Below, piece after piece: positions 1 to 9,654 of a stretch of DNA of 64,000 nt. The first letter of the stretch is position 1, and the number at the start of each line of letters is the position of its first letter. The stretch covers positions 52,955,813 through 53,019,812 of the forward strand of contig CM041298.1 of assembly GCA_023052935.1 (NCBI GenBank), read 5' to 3'. A program made the translations under genes and the position numbers. Source of the DNA: Piezodorus guildinii. Its lineage: Eukaryota > Arthropoda > Insecta > Hemiptera > Pentatomidae. A model generated the notes under the pieces. That model saw nothing but the letters and a program-made list of their open reading frames with translations. It was not told the origin of the DNA and did no database searches.

Positions 1-985
1 CGGTGCATGCTCGAACCGGTCAGGTATACTCATCCTATATTACAAAAACAAAATGGCGGCTGGATAGACTTAAGGCTTTTAAATTGTGACGTCATAAAAC
101 AAAATGGACGCCGGGTAGACACATGCTTTATAAAGACTTAATATGCTCAAAACGTAGGGAAAAGAAAATGGACGCCGGGTAGACTCATGCTTTATAAAGA
201 CTTAATACGCTCAAAACGTAGGGAAAAGAAAATGGACGCCGGGTAGACTCATGCTTTATAAACTCTCAAGTTAGGCACTCTGATTGGTTAAATAATAAAG
301 GAGTGGGGGGAGCAAAATGTAAACAATGAAAAGGTTATGTAACAGTAAGGGAGGTTTCAAAAAATGTAAACAATAGTAAGGTTATGTCACAGTTTGAAAG
401 GTTTCGTAAAAGCACACATTACAATTTGACCATCGGACCTAGCCGGGAGGAACTCTCAAGTTAGGCACTCTGATTGGTTAACTAATGCAGGAGTGGGGGG
501 AGCAAAATGGTTTGTAAATGGTTACGGCATAAAACAAAATGGCGGACGGGTAGACTCATGCTTTATAAATACTAAATTAGCCCAAAACGTAGGGAAAAGG
601 AAATGGACGCATGGTAGACTCATGCTTTGTAAATTGTGACGTCATAAAAGAAAATGGCGGACGGGTAGACTCATGCTTTATAAAGACTAAATTAGCCCAA
701 AACGTGGGGAAAAGAAAATGGACGCCGGGTAGACTCATGCTTTGTAAATTGTGATGTCATAAAAGAAAATGGCGGAAGGGTAGACTCATGCTTTATAAAT
801 ACTAAATTAGCCCAAAACGTAAGGAAAAGAAAATGGACGCATGGTAGACTCATGCTTTGTGAATTGTGACGTCATAAAAGAAAATGGCGGACAGGTAGAC
901 TCATGCTTTATAAATACTAAATTAGTCCAAAACGTAGGGAAAAGAAAATGGACGCCGGGTAGACTCATGCTTTATAAAGACTTAA
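1..985. repeat. Tandem array of alternating ~62-bp and ~50-bp units
   Basis: The block consists of recurrent units built around GGGTAGACTCATGCTTTATA. A ~62-bp unit (ATGGACGCC or ATGGCGGAC, then the core, then TTAGCCCAAAACGTAGGGA) alternates with a ~50-bp unit that ends in GTGACGTCATAAAA. Between about 535 and 980 this makes a dimer of roughly 113 bp. A second sublineage (AACTCTCAAGTTAGGCACTC followed by TGATTGG) occurs at 261 and 451. The units contain a perfect CRE-type palindrome (TGACGTCA near 88, 638 and 866), an inverted CCAAT box (ATTGG) and AAAATGGCGG, which resembles a YY1 site. No reading frame is conserved from unit to unit, so I treat it as satellite or minisatellite DNA with possible regulatory content. 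The array may continue beyond the left edge of the window. Confidence 0.8.
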
Positions 986-1160
986 TACCCTCAAACAGGG
1001 GTCACGTGATCAAAAAGGGGCGTGGCTTAGTGGTTTAGGTTAGGTTGATGAAGGGTCACGTGACTAAAAAGGGGCGTGGCCCGGTGGTTTAGGTTAGGTT
1101 GATAGAGGGTCACGTGACTAAAAAGGGGCGTGGTTTAGTGGTTTAGGTTAAGTCGATGGC
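986..1160. repeat. Three ~54-bp tandem repeats with CACGTG and GC-box motifs
   Basis: Three consecutive units start near 999, 1053 and 1107. Each holds GGGTCACGTGA, then AAAAAGGGGCGTGG, then GTGGTTTAGGTTAGGTTGAT. The CACGTG E-box and GGGGCGTGG (GC/CACCC-box-like) recur at fixed spacing. The TTAGGTTAGG at each unit end looks like two insect telomere repeats, but the stretch is too short to call telomeric. Confidence 0.75.
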
Positions 1161-1221
1161 GCGAACCATCGTGGTTAAGGTTAGGTCGTGGTCGAAATTC
1201 AAATTCAAATCTCCCGCCATA

Positions 1222-1256
1222 GGTCACGTGACCAAATGCTGGCATCTGATTGGCTC
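1222..1256. promoter_or_regulatory. CACGTG palindrome followed by an inverted CCAAT box
   Basis: A perfect 12-bp palindrome GGTCACGTGACC (1222-1233) is followed 16 bases later by ATTGG (1249-1253). It continues the motif set of the arrays to its left but is not in tandem. Whether any transcription starts here cannot be seen; the only sequence downstream is a dead retrotransposon fragment. Confidence 0.3.
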
Positions 1257-1286
1257 CTCAAAAAAGTGCGCCAGCTCCCGCAATTC

Positions 1287-1730
1287 TTATCTACTACTTA
1301 TTTATATAACAATCATAAGACCAATAGGGACTTACGGAATAGAGCAATGGGTCTCTACTGAACCATAAAATTTTTCTCGTATCCAATCCTTACAATCTAA
1401 AATCCTTCGTAAAATCCTTAACGCTCCTTGCTTTGTCAGGAATAAGCTCATCCATAAAGACCTTAATGTTACTGAATTTGCCTCAACCAGGTATCAATCA
1501 TTCCATGTAAAACTCTATTTCCACTCTAATCCTCTAGTTTCTATCCTATCATCCTCTTCGATTCCACGATAATCCTCCGAGGCGTCTGAAAAGAAGATAA
1601 AAATATTTTTAGAGTGCTACCAATGGGTGGCGTCTCTACATGTATTTCATGTCAGTTTGCTATGTCCATCACATTTACTTGTTGAATATAATAATACAGT
1701 TGTAAATATGTTTAAAAGAAAAAAAAAAAA
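1287..1730 (+). pseudogene. Jockey-type non-LTR retrotransposon, 3' end fragment
   Basis: The start encodes the C-terminal reverse transcriptase signature YITIIRPIGTYGIEQW, and the end has the family 3' UTR and an A-run (1720-1730). The same segment recurs near 31,000, 42,300, 45,100, 46,450, 47,040 and 57,720, which defines the family in this window. This copy is strongly 5'-truncated and has several stops, including one just after STEP. Its poly-A tail abuts the 2.3-kb inverted-repeat element that follows. Confidence 0.75.
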
Positions 1731-1925
1731 TTACTGGAAGGAATTAGTCCGGGTGGCGGTCATTAAATGAAACAACTAAATAGTTTCAACTATTTTATTG
1801 TTTGCCAACGTTTCGATCCCCTTTGTGGGTCATCATCAGGGCTAAAAAGATACAAAAAAATTATAATTTCAATGACATTACATACAATATTATATAACCT
1901 ATTTAGCTATAGAACGTCGGTATTA
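1729..1925 (+). repeat. Left terminal inverted repeat of the 2.3-kb element
   Basis: This matches the reverse complement of 3832-4028 with only a few differences. Similarity stops sharply after GACGTTCTATAG read inwards on the partner arm (CTATAGAACGTC here), which fixes the inner boundary. Confidence 0.75.
1810..1839 (-). ncRNA. Hammerhead-ribozyme-like core in the left arm
   Basis: On the minus strand the order is CTGATGA, one unpaired T, an imperfect stem GACCC/GGGG around ACAAA, then GAAAC. CUGANGA and GAAA are the invariant blocks of the hammerhead catalytic core. Stems I and III were not resolved, so cleavage activity is unproven. Confidence 0.45.
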
Positions 1926-2208
1926 AAAAATAACAGAAGAACTGTATATGTAAAAAAAAAAAAACTTAATTAAAATACAATGACCATTGTACAATAATGA
2001 AAGTGTTATACAGAAAAAATAAAAATGTTCACTAAACAAAATTTACACAGGTATCAATAATTTACATGAAATATAAAAATATGAAGTAGAGTGGAGATAC
2101 GTACCGCATGTTGGGAGAATGAAAACTAGGTACGGAAGATGGTTGGGGGTGAGTCATAAATTAAAAACACACAATTAAAAATAAGCGTTATTTTAATTAT
2201 GTGCCGAC

Positions 2209-2238
2209 GTTTCGGCCTACAATGTGGGCCTTCATCAG
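2209..2238 (-). ncRNA. Hammerhead-like core inside the 2.3-kb element
   Basis: On the minus strand: CTGATGA, one A, a perfect GGCC/GGCC stem around a short loop, then GAAAC. The flanks (GCCGACGTTTCGG on the plus strand) differ from the outer arms, so this comes from a different but related terminal-repeat family. It is the best-paired stem II of the set. Confidence 0.45.
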
Positions 2239-3831
2239 GGCTAAAAGAAACAAGATAACAACCAATGTAATTATAGACTTAATAATGCGTTAGGTATATA
2301 ATAATAATATGACAGTAATAAATTATGGGAACATAAATAATATTAAATCCAAAATGATAATAAGATGACAATTATAAAGTATGGAAATAAGGTGACAGTT
2401 ATAAAGTATGGAAATAAACAAAATTAAGGTGATAGTTATAAAGTATAGAAGTAGACATAATTGAGATGATAATATTGTAATGAGAATTTATAAATAGAGA
2501 CTAAGTAAGTGAAAAAAAAAAAAAAAAAGTGATAAAGGAAAAATATGTGAACAATTAAAATTTTAAATATTAACAATTTTGAGTTGATATATGACGGTAA
2601 TATATTAAAAACATAGTTAAGAGTATAGGTAATATATAAAAAAATATAGTCATTACAAAAGAGAAACAGTATGAATAAAAAATAATAATTTAAATTTTAA
2701 AATAATGTAATATTAAACTAATAATTATATGTCAGGATATGTAACGGAGAAAGATATGAGTATGGAAAGGGGGAGAAAGAAATGGGCGATGAAAAAAGAC
2801 CCTTATCAATAAGAAAAAATACTTACGTGACGACGTGCAAGCGTTGCCCACAGAAGTGATGTTTCCCAGTTTAAAAAACGCTCATTGCGTGGAACGGAAA
2901 ATATGAGAACTAGAATGTCCGTTAGGAAAATTCCAAGAAGCTAAGTTATGTTTAATGATTCGATTGTTAAAAAATAGCCAAAAGTCATTACTTGAGAGTA
3001 CTTGAGTTATTACTTATGAGTATTTGATAAAATTGTAAGAAATAGTGACGAGGTAAAGATTAAAAGATTTTAAGTAATAACGGATGACGATGATAAATGA
3101 TCTTCCTCATCTAATTTCTCTACGGTCAACAAAACTCCATCATTATGAAAACTAGGTACTGTTTGGTAGATGGAGGGTAGGTAGGATGGAAAATACGTAG
3201 GAAAAGGTAGAATGGAAAATACGTACTGATTTATGGACAGGGTCTGACAACAATGACTAAAATTCTTAATACTACCATACAAAGAATCAATGAAATTTAA
3301 CTTATGATTATAATAATGATGCAGGATAAAAAAATTCTAATTTAATTCTTGAAATATCACCTATATAATAGTAAGAACAGTGATGGAAGATGTATATGGA
3401 GAAAAACTGACTGTACCTCCCAACTTAATTATCCCTAATTCTGTTTAAGGTATCCAAAGATAACAGGGTGGAAAAAATAATAATGGAACATTGTAAAATA
3501 CACTAATTGACAAATCTTACAGGTTGATAAAAAAGTTAAAAAACATAAATACAAGTTGGAATAAATTGAATAGTGAAGACATTTAGAAAATTTTAAATAC
3601 ATAAACAAAACAAAATAAATACATATATAGAATTATATGGATACCTAAAATAGATTTAAAAAGATAAAAAAGAAAAATATAAATAAAAAAAAAAAAAAAA
3701 AACCAACAAACAATAATAATGAAAAACAAAACAATATATATAGTGGGATAGACAGAGAAAATATGCTACTTAATAGAGTTTAATATGTGGCTATATGTGG
3801 AGGAAATGCATTGTTTATCGTCGATAATAAT

Positions 3832-4028
3832 TAATACCGACGTTCTATAGCTAAATAGGTTATATAATATTGTATGTAATGTCATTGAAATTATATTTTT
3901 TTTGTATCTTTTTAGCCCTGATGATGAACCACAAAGGGGGTCGAAACGTTGGCAAACAATAAAATATTTGAAACTATTTAGTTGTTTCATTTAATGACCG
4001 CCACCCGGACTAATTCCTTCCAGTAATT
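3832..4028 (-). repeat. Right terminal inverted repeat of the 2.3-kb element
   Basis: Reverse complement of 1729-1925. It differs at a few positions, for example GAACCACAAAGG against GACCCACAAAGG in the stem-loop. Confidence 0.75.
3918..3947 (+). ncRNA. Hammerhead-ribozyme-like core in the right arm
   Basis: CTGATGA is followed by TGAACC, a short loop, GGGGTC and GAAAC on the plus strand. Base changes relative to the left arm still leave a GACC/GGTC pairing option, a weak hint that stem II is kept. Confidence 0.45.
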
Positions 4029-4884
4029 CTCAACGGTCAACTAATTACATCCACAATGAAAAAAAAAATAGAATAAATTTATTTGAACAAGTAACGAAGT
4101 TTCAAACAGAATGTAAAGATACGCTTTCCAGATTATTTGTTTCGCTACTTTATCAGTTAAGACCCTACTCTTGAACTTTGAATTTGTAGATATATCGAAT
4201 TAGTTGAGATTCGGGTGTTAATTAGCAAGGATCTCTTCCCTTCCGCTTGCGTGAACCTAAACAGATCGTTAGGAGGAGGACTTTGTTTTGACTTGCGTTG
4301 CTTAGCAAGGATCAGTTTTAAGAGTGGTAAATCCTCCGAGAGTAAGATAAGTATGTCCTGAGACAGTCCTTTCAGTTCCTTATCTCCTCCACTTCTCAAC
4401 CTGAGGGGAGCCAATTTTTCCCGCTCTGCTTTTAGCCTCTCTCCCTCCTCTCGCCTCAAGCCTGTAATAACTTAAAAGCCGGAACAATCATCCTTGATGT
4501 TGAGAAATATATTTTAATAATCCTGAGAGAAAGGAGGGTTCCAAGTTTAAGGCATCGCGATGAATATAAGTGCTTGTTTTATCTTATTCTATCATGGACT
4601 GCTTAAATGGAGCCATTCTATTCAAATAAATAAAATAAAAAGTCACTAACAACCTATGTGGATAATACCTTTAGCATTTGTTTAAAAACATCTATTAAAC
4701 ACACGACTTTCACTTACTTTGGCGCACATTTGAAAATATGATCGATTTAGCTAGACAAAATTCCGAAACTTATCCATATAACCTTTGGGGTTCTAGATTA
4801 TAGAACGATATTTTAAGAAAAATTAGGAAAACTAATTATTTTTTTCAAATAATTTTAAAATTAAAATTTAATTCTAAAATTTAA
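4029..4884. other. AT-rich stretch without a supported gene
   Basis: The only open frame of note is 4157-4459 on the minus strand (100 codons, charged N-terminus rich in R, E and K). It has no recognisable motif and I do not call it a gene. Near 4699-4715 lies ACACGACTTTCACTTAC, a truncated left end of repeat family X. The rest is A/T-rich and featureless. Confidence 0.5.
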
Positions 4885-5840
4885 AATAATTACTCCGAGA
4901 GATTTGAGGTGCGATCGGGTTTCAAACAGGGTGATTCCCTTTCACCTGTTTTGTTTAATATAGCTTTAGAATATGTAATAGAATAGGTGATGTGTACCGA
5001 GAAAGGCTTAAATATGAGTGACAAGATTCCGGTTTTGGGGTATGCCTATGATTTGGTACTACTAGGTGAAGACACGGAAACCATACAACTAAATACAAGT
5101 GTGTTAATAAAAGCCGGTAAACAAATAGGTCTCGAATTAAATATCGATAAGACGAAATATATGATTAGTAGCCGAAATGGTGGAGATCTTTATAATATTA
5201 ATATTTCATGCATACTTTTGAACACGTAGAGAAATTCAAGTATTTAGGTTCAATGATAACAAGAAAAATGAAATCTAGGAAGAAATAAAGTCCCGGTTAA
5301 AGGTGGGAAATGCGTGTTATTATTAAGTTGCTAAATTACTAAGCTCGCGGCTTCTGTCTAAAAACTCAAAGGTTAGAATTTATAAAACAATTATTCTTCC
5401 GACGATTCTTTACGGATGTGAAACATGGCCGCCTACTTTAAAGGATGAACAACGGCTTAAGGTTTTCGAAAATAAGGTTCTGCGTAAAATATTTGGTCCG
5501 AAGAGAGATGAGGCCACTGGGGAGTTTAGAAGGTTGCACAACGCGGAATTGCGGAGTTTGTACCCTGTGAATATAATTGAGTTGATAGCATCGCGGAGAC
5601 TCAAATGGGCGCGTAAAGTTGTTGGGCTCGGTGAGGAACGGATTCCGAGAAAGTTGGTATTCTCTGACCCGACTAGCAGGCGTCCGAAAGGTAGGCCGAA
5701 GCGTCGATGGGAAGATTGCATTAAGGCTGATCTCGGGGGCTTGGGCTTGACCAGCGAACATTGGACGAGTCTGTGCAGGCGAAGTTTGGTGGTATCGGCA
5801 TCGAACCTTCGGGTTCGGTAGGCCTATTATTATTATATAA
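4885..5840 (+). pseudogene. RTE-like non-LTR retrotransposon, 3' half
   Basis: It begins inside the reverse transcriptase (SGFKQGDSLSPVLFNIALEY region, motif B) and continues through motif C, which reads YAYD instead of YADD, then YLGS, LYGCETW and the C-terminal GRPKRRWEDC block (codons of 5534-5821). It ends ATCGAACCTTCGGGTTCGG followed by (ATT)n. An in-frame TAG sits near 4986, and frames shift near 5226 and 5270, so it is dead. The microsatellite tail without poly-A suits RTE-type elements; the clade is assigned from memory of motif style and not by phylogeny. The same family recurs at 36430, 40610(-), 42725(-), 53180 and 55575. Confidence 0.75.
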
Positions 5841-6795
5841 TTAATTTTTTGACACAGTCGGCGAGCGGACAGTGGTCAAACATCAAATTTATTTTCTAAA
5901 ATCTAAAAGTTCCCTACATTTTACGTTTGAAGTCCCTGAATAAGGGAAATATAATACAAATAATCTAATTATGGTTCGGATTTGCTGAAACCTGCTAATA
6001 GATGTATTTTATATAATTTAGGAAACTCTTCAAATAATAGATTGTAAAACCTTTAATTCGGAGTGTTGTGTCTGAAAATAATATATATCACCCAAAACGC
6101 AAAAAATCACTAAATTTCTTCGCAACATTTAAAGAATAGAAGAATTTAAGAAACAAATCCTTGGGGTAACTTGGGGGTTATATAGTTTTCCCTTATTGAA
6201 TAGGGGTGTACATTTACAAATTGAAAATTACTAAATTAACTCTACAGGACGACTGCAATGCATATTTAATTACGAGTCTGTAACTATGTCTTACATGTCT
6301 CAGCGGTGTCCATTGTTAAATCAAAGCAAAAAGACTTTGCGCTAAACACACCTTGAACACAATAAATGGCCGTCGAATAAATATAATCCCACTGCCGGTT
6401 ATCAGGCACTTGTGCGAACAGGAATGATTCACTTATTTAATATTTATTTGTAAACACGGTATTGTGGGAAATATTAGTATTAAGAGTCTTGCCAACTAAT
6501 AATAAAAAGGCGAAGCCCTAGAAAATTCCAAACTTTTGTCCACCTAAATTGGTGATTTTGTTCACAAATCGCCCTTGATTCGAACGGGTATAATTTAAAT
6601 ACGGTGTAATTTATCTTTAAAAAACTTCAGTTTAACCAATTAAAAGTTTATTACTTTGGGATTATGAGTTCATCGTAAAGAAAAGTGCACTTAGCAAGAA
6701 AAAATATGTTTATAATATAACGTCTATTAATTCTTATATTTAAACATCGACAAAAATTAGAAACATAAATTTGTTTTTTATGTTTAACGGTACCT
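5841..6795. other. AT-rich stretch, nothing recognised
   Basis: No ORF with coding character, no repeat shared with the rest of the window that I could detect, and no RNA gene. Confidence 0.5.
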
Positions 6796-6802
6796 ATTTC
6801 GG

Positions 6803-7065
6803 GTTAACTGTTGTATAGTGGTTAGCATAACAACCTCCTATACCGAAAGTTCAAATACGCAGGTGGCCCTAGGATTTTTAATGGGAGTAAAACCCTTCGG
6901 AGGGGACGTTATAAGGTGGTCCCGATGTCAGGTACTCGTAAAAGATCTCAGGTACTCTATCATAATTAAACCTGGATGGGCGTAAGTTAGGATTCTCACT
7001 GCAGCATTGCTCGATTAGCCACAGCAGTATAAAGCGTATACGTTGTTTTTTTAAATACATTTTAG
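6803..7065 (+). repeat. tRNA-derived SINE candidate
   Basis: The head has a box-A-like TATAGTGGTTAGCAT (about 6814) and a box-B-like AGTTCAAATAC (about 6848), spaced as in tRNA genes. A non-tRNA body of moderate GC follows, ending around the A-rich stretch near 7060. The paired arms of a true tRNA do not fold well, so it is not a functional tRNA gene. A 60-codon ORF on the opposite strand is incidental. Confidence 0.4.
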
Positions 7066-7968
7066 TGCAATAAAGTTAATTAAGTTTCCATGTGAGTCCC
7101 ATTTAGTTTACAGTAAAACTACAATACTAGTTTTTGTGAAAACATTTAAAAGTATAAATAATTATTAACAGTATTAGTTTATGTCAACTTTTCCTTCATT
7201 TTAGCAATTTACGCACGATTAAATACGTAACATTTGTTTTTCTAAAATCTTGACTACTTTTTAGAAGTATATAACCTGTATGATCACCATAACCTCCCTA
7301 TTCCACAACATTACAAATAACATTTGTGTGTTAGTTTGTGCTCTGATAACATTGTCCGACTTATTTTATTGTATATTAAATTTTCTAAAATCTTACGCTT
7401 TCCAACGGTATATTATACGTCTATGATCCTACTTATATTTCAAGAATAATGTTTTTCAACTTGGTCACAGACAATTTATTTTTCTCGTTAAAACAAAGGC
7501 TAAATTGCAATGGATTTTATTTATAAACCTTTAGGAAACAATGCCCTAAATGATAGTGAAAATCGTATCAAAATCTGTCCAGTGGTTCAGGAGTAAGCGG
7601 AAACCGAAATTCTGTTATTTTATATACATATTATATATATAATTAGATATATAGCTTAAATAAACTTCAAGTTGACAAACGTTTTAGGTTAATTTAAATG
7701 AAAATTATATTGTTTCGTTGGAAACATATAATTTAGAATAAATAATGTAACTATATTAAATTGTTACGTATAATAACCAGTAGTTTATGCTCTATTTGTC
7801 ACTTTACATTACCATTGTGTATGAGATAATATTTTTTCTGAAATATTTTCTTTCAAACAGTATATTACAGTCTAGATTACTGTTCTTATAATCAAAACAA
7901 CAAAAATTACATGAATAAATATTTTTGCTCTTTTATCATTAAGTTGGTCATCAACTTCGTTCAACTTG
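7066..7968. other. Degenerate repeat debris
   Basis: It contains pieces of family X (TTTCCAACGGTATATTATACG near 7400) and of family Y on the minus strand (about 7490-7650, with the recurring phrase of an aged repeat, GTGGTTCAGGAGTAAGCGG), plus a short TATA-rich run near 7620-7650. No gene is visible. Confidence 0.4.
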
Positions 7969-8079
7969 TGTAAAATCAATAATTTTATTATTCTTGATTT
8001 CATTATCATATGTTAATATTTTGCCAAAGGAGGTTATATCTCTGTTATTAAATTGTATTAATCAAAGGACTGTTAAACA
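7969..8079 (+). repeat. 5' LTR of the deleted element
   Basis: It starts TGTAAAATCAATAATTTTAT and ends TGTTAAACA. Compared with the 3' copy it differs by a short gap (TTATT against TTATGATAGTT) and a handful of substitutions, so the insertion is not very recent. Its outer edge could be off by a few bases. Confidence 0.65.
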
Positions 8080-8158
8080 ATTTGTAATTGTTCTTCTAAT
8101 TTAAATGAAGTAGGGAAAGAAGAAACACGGTGATAAAAAGATAATTGTCAACTCAACG

Positions 8159-8287
8159 GAATTTAAGAAAAAACCATGTCCAATATGTGAAGCACTAGGT
8201 TATAGAAATCGGTATCATCCTACAAATGTCTGTTGGAATAAGATCAAGGCATCGCAACATAGGAAAATTAATTTAACCGAAAAATAA
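8159..8287 (+). pseudogene. Gag zinc-knuckle remnant
   Basis: A 42-codon frame ending in TAA at 8285. It encodes KKPCPICEALG followed by YHPTNVCW, giving C-x2-C, H and C in knuckle-like spacing (longer than the canonical C-x2-C-x4-H-x4-C). Such knuckles bind retroelement RNA in the capsid protein. The upstream part of gag is absent. Confidence 0.5.
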
Positions 8288-8361
8288 GATAATAAGGAAG
8301 AGAAAGACAAATTGGACATTGAGAGAAGACAGGATGACCTTAATCCAAAAAACTAGTATGC

Positions 8362-8952
8362 CCGGAAAAGTCTACACCATGTTCACTGATAAGAATTAAA
8401 GTAATAGTAGATAAGCGTAAAGTAGTTAAAGCGATATATGATAATGGCTTAAATGAACGTCTAAATCAGACATTAGTAAACCGCATACGATGTCGATTGA
8501 ACAAAAACTTCAAAAGAAGGCCGTGGACAACAATTGCTAAAATCTGTGTTGAAGAATATAACAACACAGTTCATGGCTCCACAAAGTTTTCACCGGCTTA
8601 TTTACTATATGGGCGTGCCTCTGAAATTGTTCCAAAAGAGTTGGAAAAGGGACATAATTTACAGACAGATAGAGCAGAAGCGTTCAAGAATTCACAAAGA
8701 AGTTTTGAACGGAACAAGAGCAGAGTAGACCAGAAAAGAATTGATCATGAGTTTAAAGAAGGAGATTTGGTTTATGTAACGAATGGTAATAGTTTGAACA
8801 GGAGGAAGCTGGACGAAGTCAGAATGGGGCCACTCAAAATTAGAAAACGCATTTCCAAATCTATATATGAAGTGGAGTCTAATAAAAAACGGAAGGAAGC
8901 GAATGTGTTCCACTCTAGTAAGTTGGTTCCTTACTCTTTTTCCCCTGGATAA
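8362..8952 (+). pseudogene. Protease start fused in frame to integrase C-terminus
   Basis: The frame runs 196 codons without a stop. Codons 1-41 read like the start of an aspartic protease (ending VKAIYDNG, where families usually have D-T/S/N-G). The following codons join directly to NGLNERLNQTL, the integrase block with the catalytic glutamate, then EEYNNTVHGSTKFSPAYLLYG, then a GPL-type GPY/F module near the end (RMGPLKI, SSKLVPY). The whole reverse transcriptase and RNase H, and the first two integrase aspartates, are deleted at the shared GATAATGG-like motif. No ATG opens the frame; it would have been expressed as part of a polyprotein. Confidence 0.7.
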
Positions 8953-8974
8953 AAGAGTCTCCGACCAGCGGAGG

Positions 8975-9087
8975 TGTATCAAGAATTTTATTATTCTTGA
9001 TTTCATTATCATATGTTAATATTTTGCCAAGGGAGGTTATATCTCTGTTATGATAGTTAATTGTATTAATCAAAGGACTGTTAAACA
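8975..9087 (+). repeat. 3' LTR of the deleted element
   Basis: Direct repeat of 7969-8079, starting TGTATCAAGAATTTTATT directly after GCGGAGG, a short purine run that may be the polypurine tract. Confidence 0.65.
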
Positions 9088-9289
9088 ATTCTTTATTTTA
9101 GGTAGGTTCATTGTTAATTATGTACGTTATCCAATTGATTATTTTTTGTCATACAAATTGTAATAATTAAAACTTTATTTTAGCATCGTTTAACTCCTGA
9201 TTCATTTAAATTAGAAGAAGAATTACATTTGTATATTCAGCGGTTCTTTTTTAATGCTAATAAGACGATATGGTAAATCTTTTGAAATG

Positions 9290-9652
9290 TACAAAATTGA
9301 AGGTTCTGTAGAGTAAGAAAATAGAAAAATTCACTATTTAAGCCCTGTCGGAATATTTCAATCAGAATGAAACTTATATCATGTTAGAACCAATTAAATA
9401 GTTTAATATTTATAGCCGTTTTTGAGGAGGTCGTAAAAAGGTGAAACACTTCCGGTCAGGTTATTATAGTAAAAAAAAGTTGCTGTAGCATCTTGGGCGG
9501 AAAGTTGTCTCAAATATCAAATTTCAGTTTAGTACACCTTTTCGTTTTCCTGCAGGACTTACAACGGACACACAAACATTTTTGCGGGACTTGGTTATCC
9601 TTATACTTTCTCTTACTATATATTTCATGTATAGGTGAGTGAAAGTTAAAAA
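9290..9652 (+). repeat. Family X copy, right half
   Basis: It carries the diagnostic internal phrases of family X: TTTAAGCCCTGTCGGA, GTTGCTGTAGCATCTTGGGC, TTTTTGCGGGACTTGG and the right end TAGGTGAGTGAAAGT. It lacks the left half. Family X has no coding frame; its class is unresolved. Only 8 bases separate it from the next copy. Confidence 0.7.
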
Positions 9653-9654
9653 AT

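Larger units (their letters stand above)
1729..4028. mobile_element. 2.3-kb element with 197-bp terminal inverted repeats (Penelope-LTR-like)
   Basis: Positions 1729-1925 and 3832-4028 are nearly perfect inverted copies that start AATTACTGGAAGG and end in its complement. Each arm carries CTGATGA, a short stem-loop and GAAAC, the core of a hammerhead ribozyme, as in terminal repeats of Penelope-like elements (established for that class). The 1.9-kb interior is AT-rich and shows no transposase or reverse transcriptase; a further hammerhead-like core lies at 2209-2238. It is either a non-autonomous Penelope derivative with inverted terminal repeats or a MITE-like element that captured such an end. 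The ends are clear; the class is inference. Confidence 0.65.
7969..9087 (+). mobile_element. Internally deleted Ty3/gypsy-type LTR retrotransposon
   Basis: Two direct repeats (7969-8079 and 8975-9087), both TGT...ACA, flank a ~0.9-kb interior that retains a gag zinc-knuckle remnant, the start of protease, and the C-terminal part of integrase. Reverse transcriptase and RNase H are missing entirely. A clear target-site duplication, primer-binding site and polypurine tract could not be fixed, though GCGGAGG precedes the 3' LTR. It can move only if enzymes are supplied by another element. Confidence 0.75.

Noticed and set aside
990..1150. Telomeric repeat tract
   Set aside because: Only two TTAGG units occur per 54-bp repeat, and they are not a continuous array.
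1..1160. Possible CRISPR array
   Set aside because: Units are adjacent with no unique spacers, and the window is eukaryotic; this is satellite-type tandem DNA.
4157..4459. 100-codon minus-strand frame with charged N-terminus
   Set aside because: No recognisable domain, no flanking gene structure, and length within chance expectation for a less AT-rich patch.
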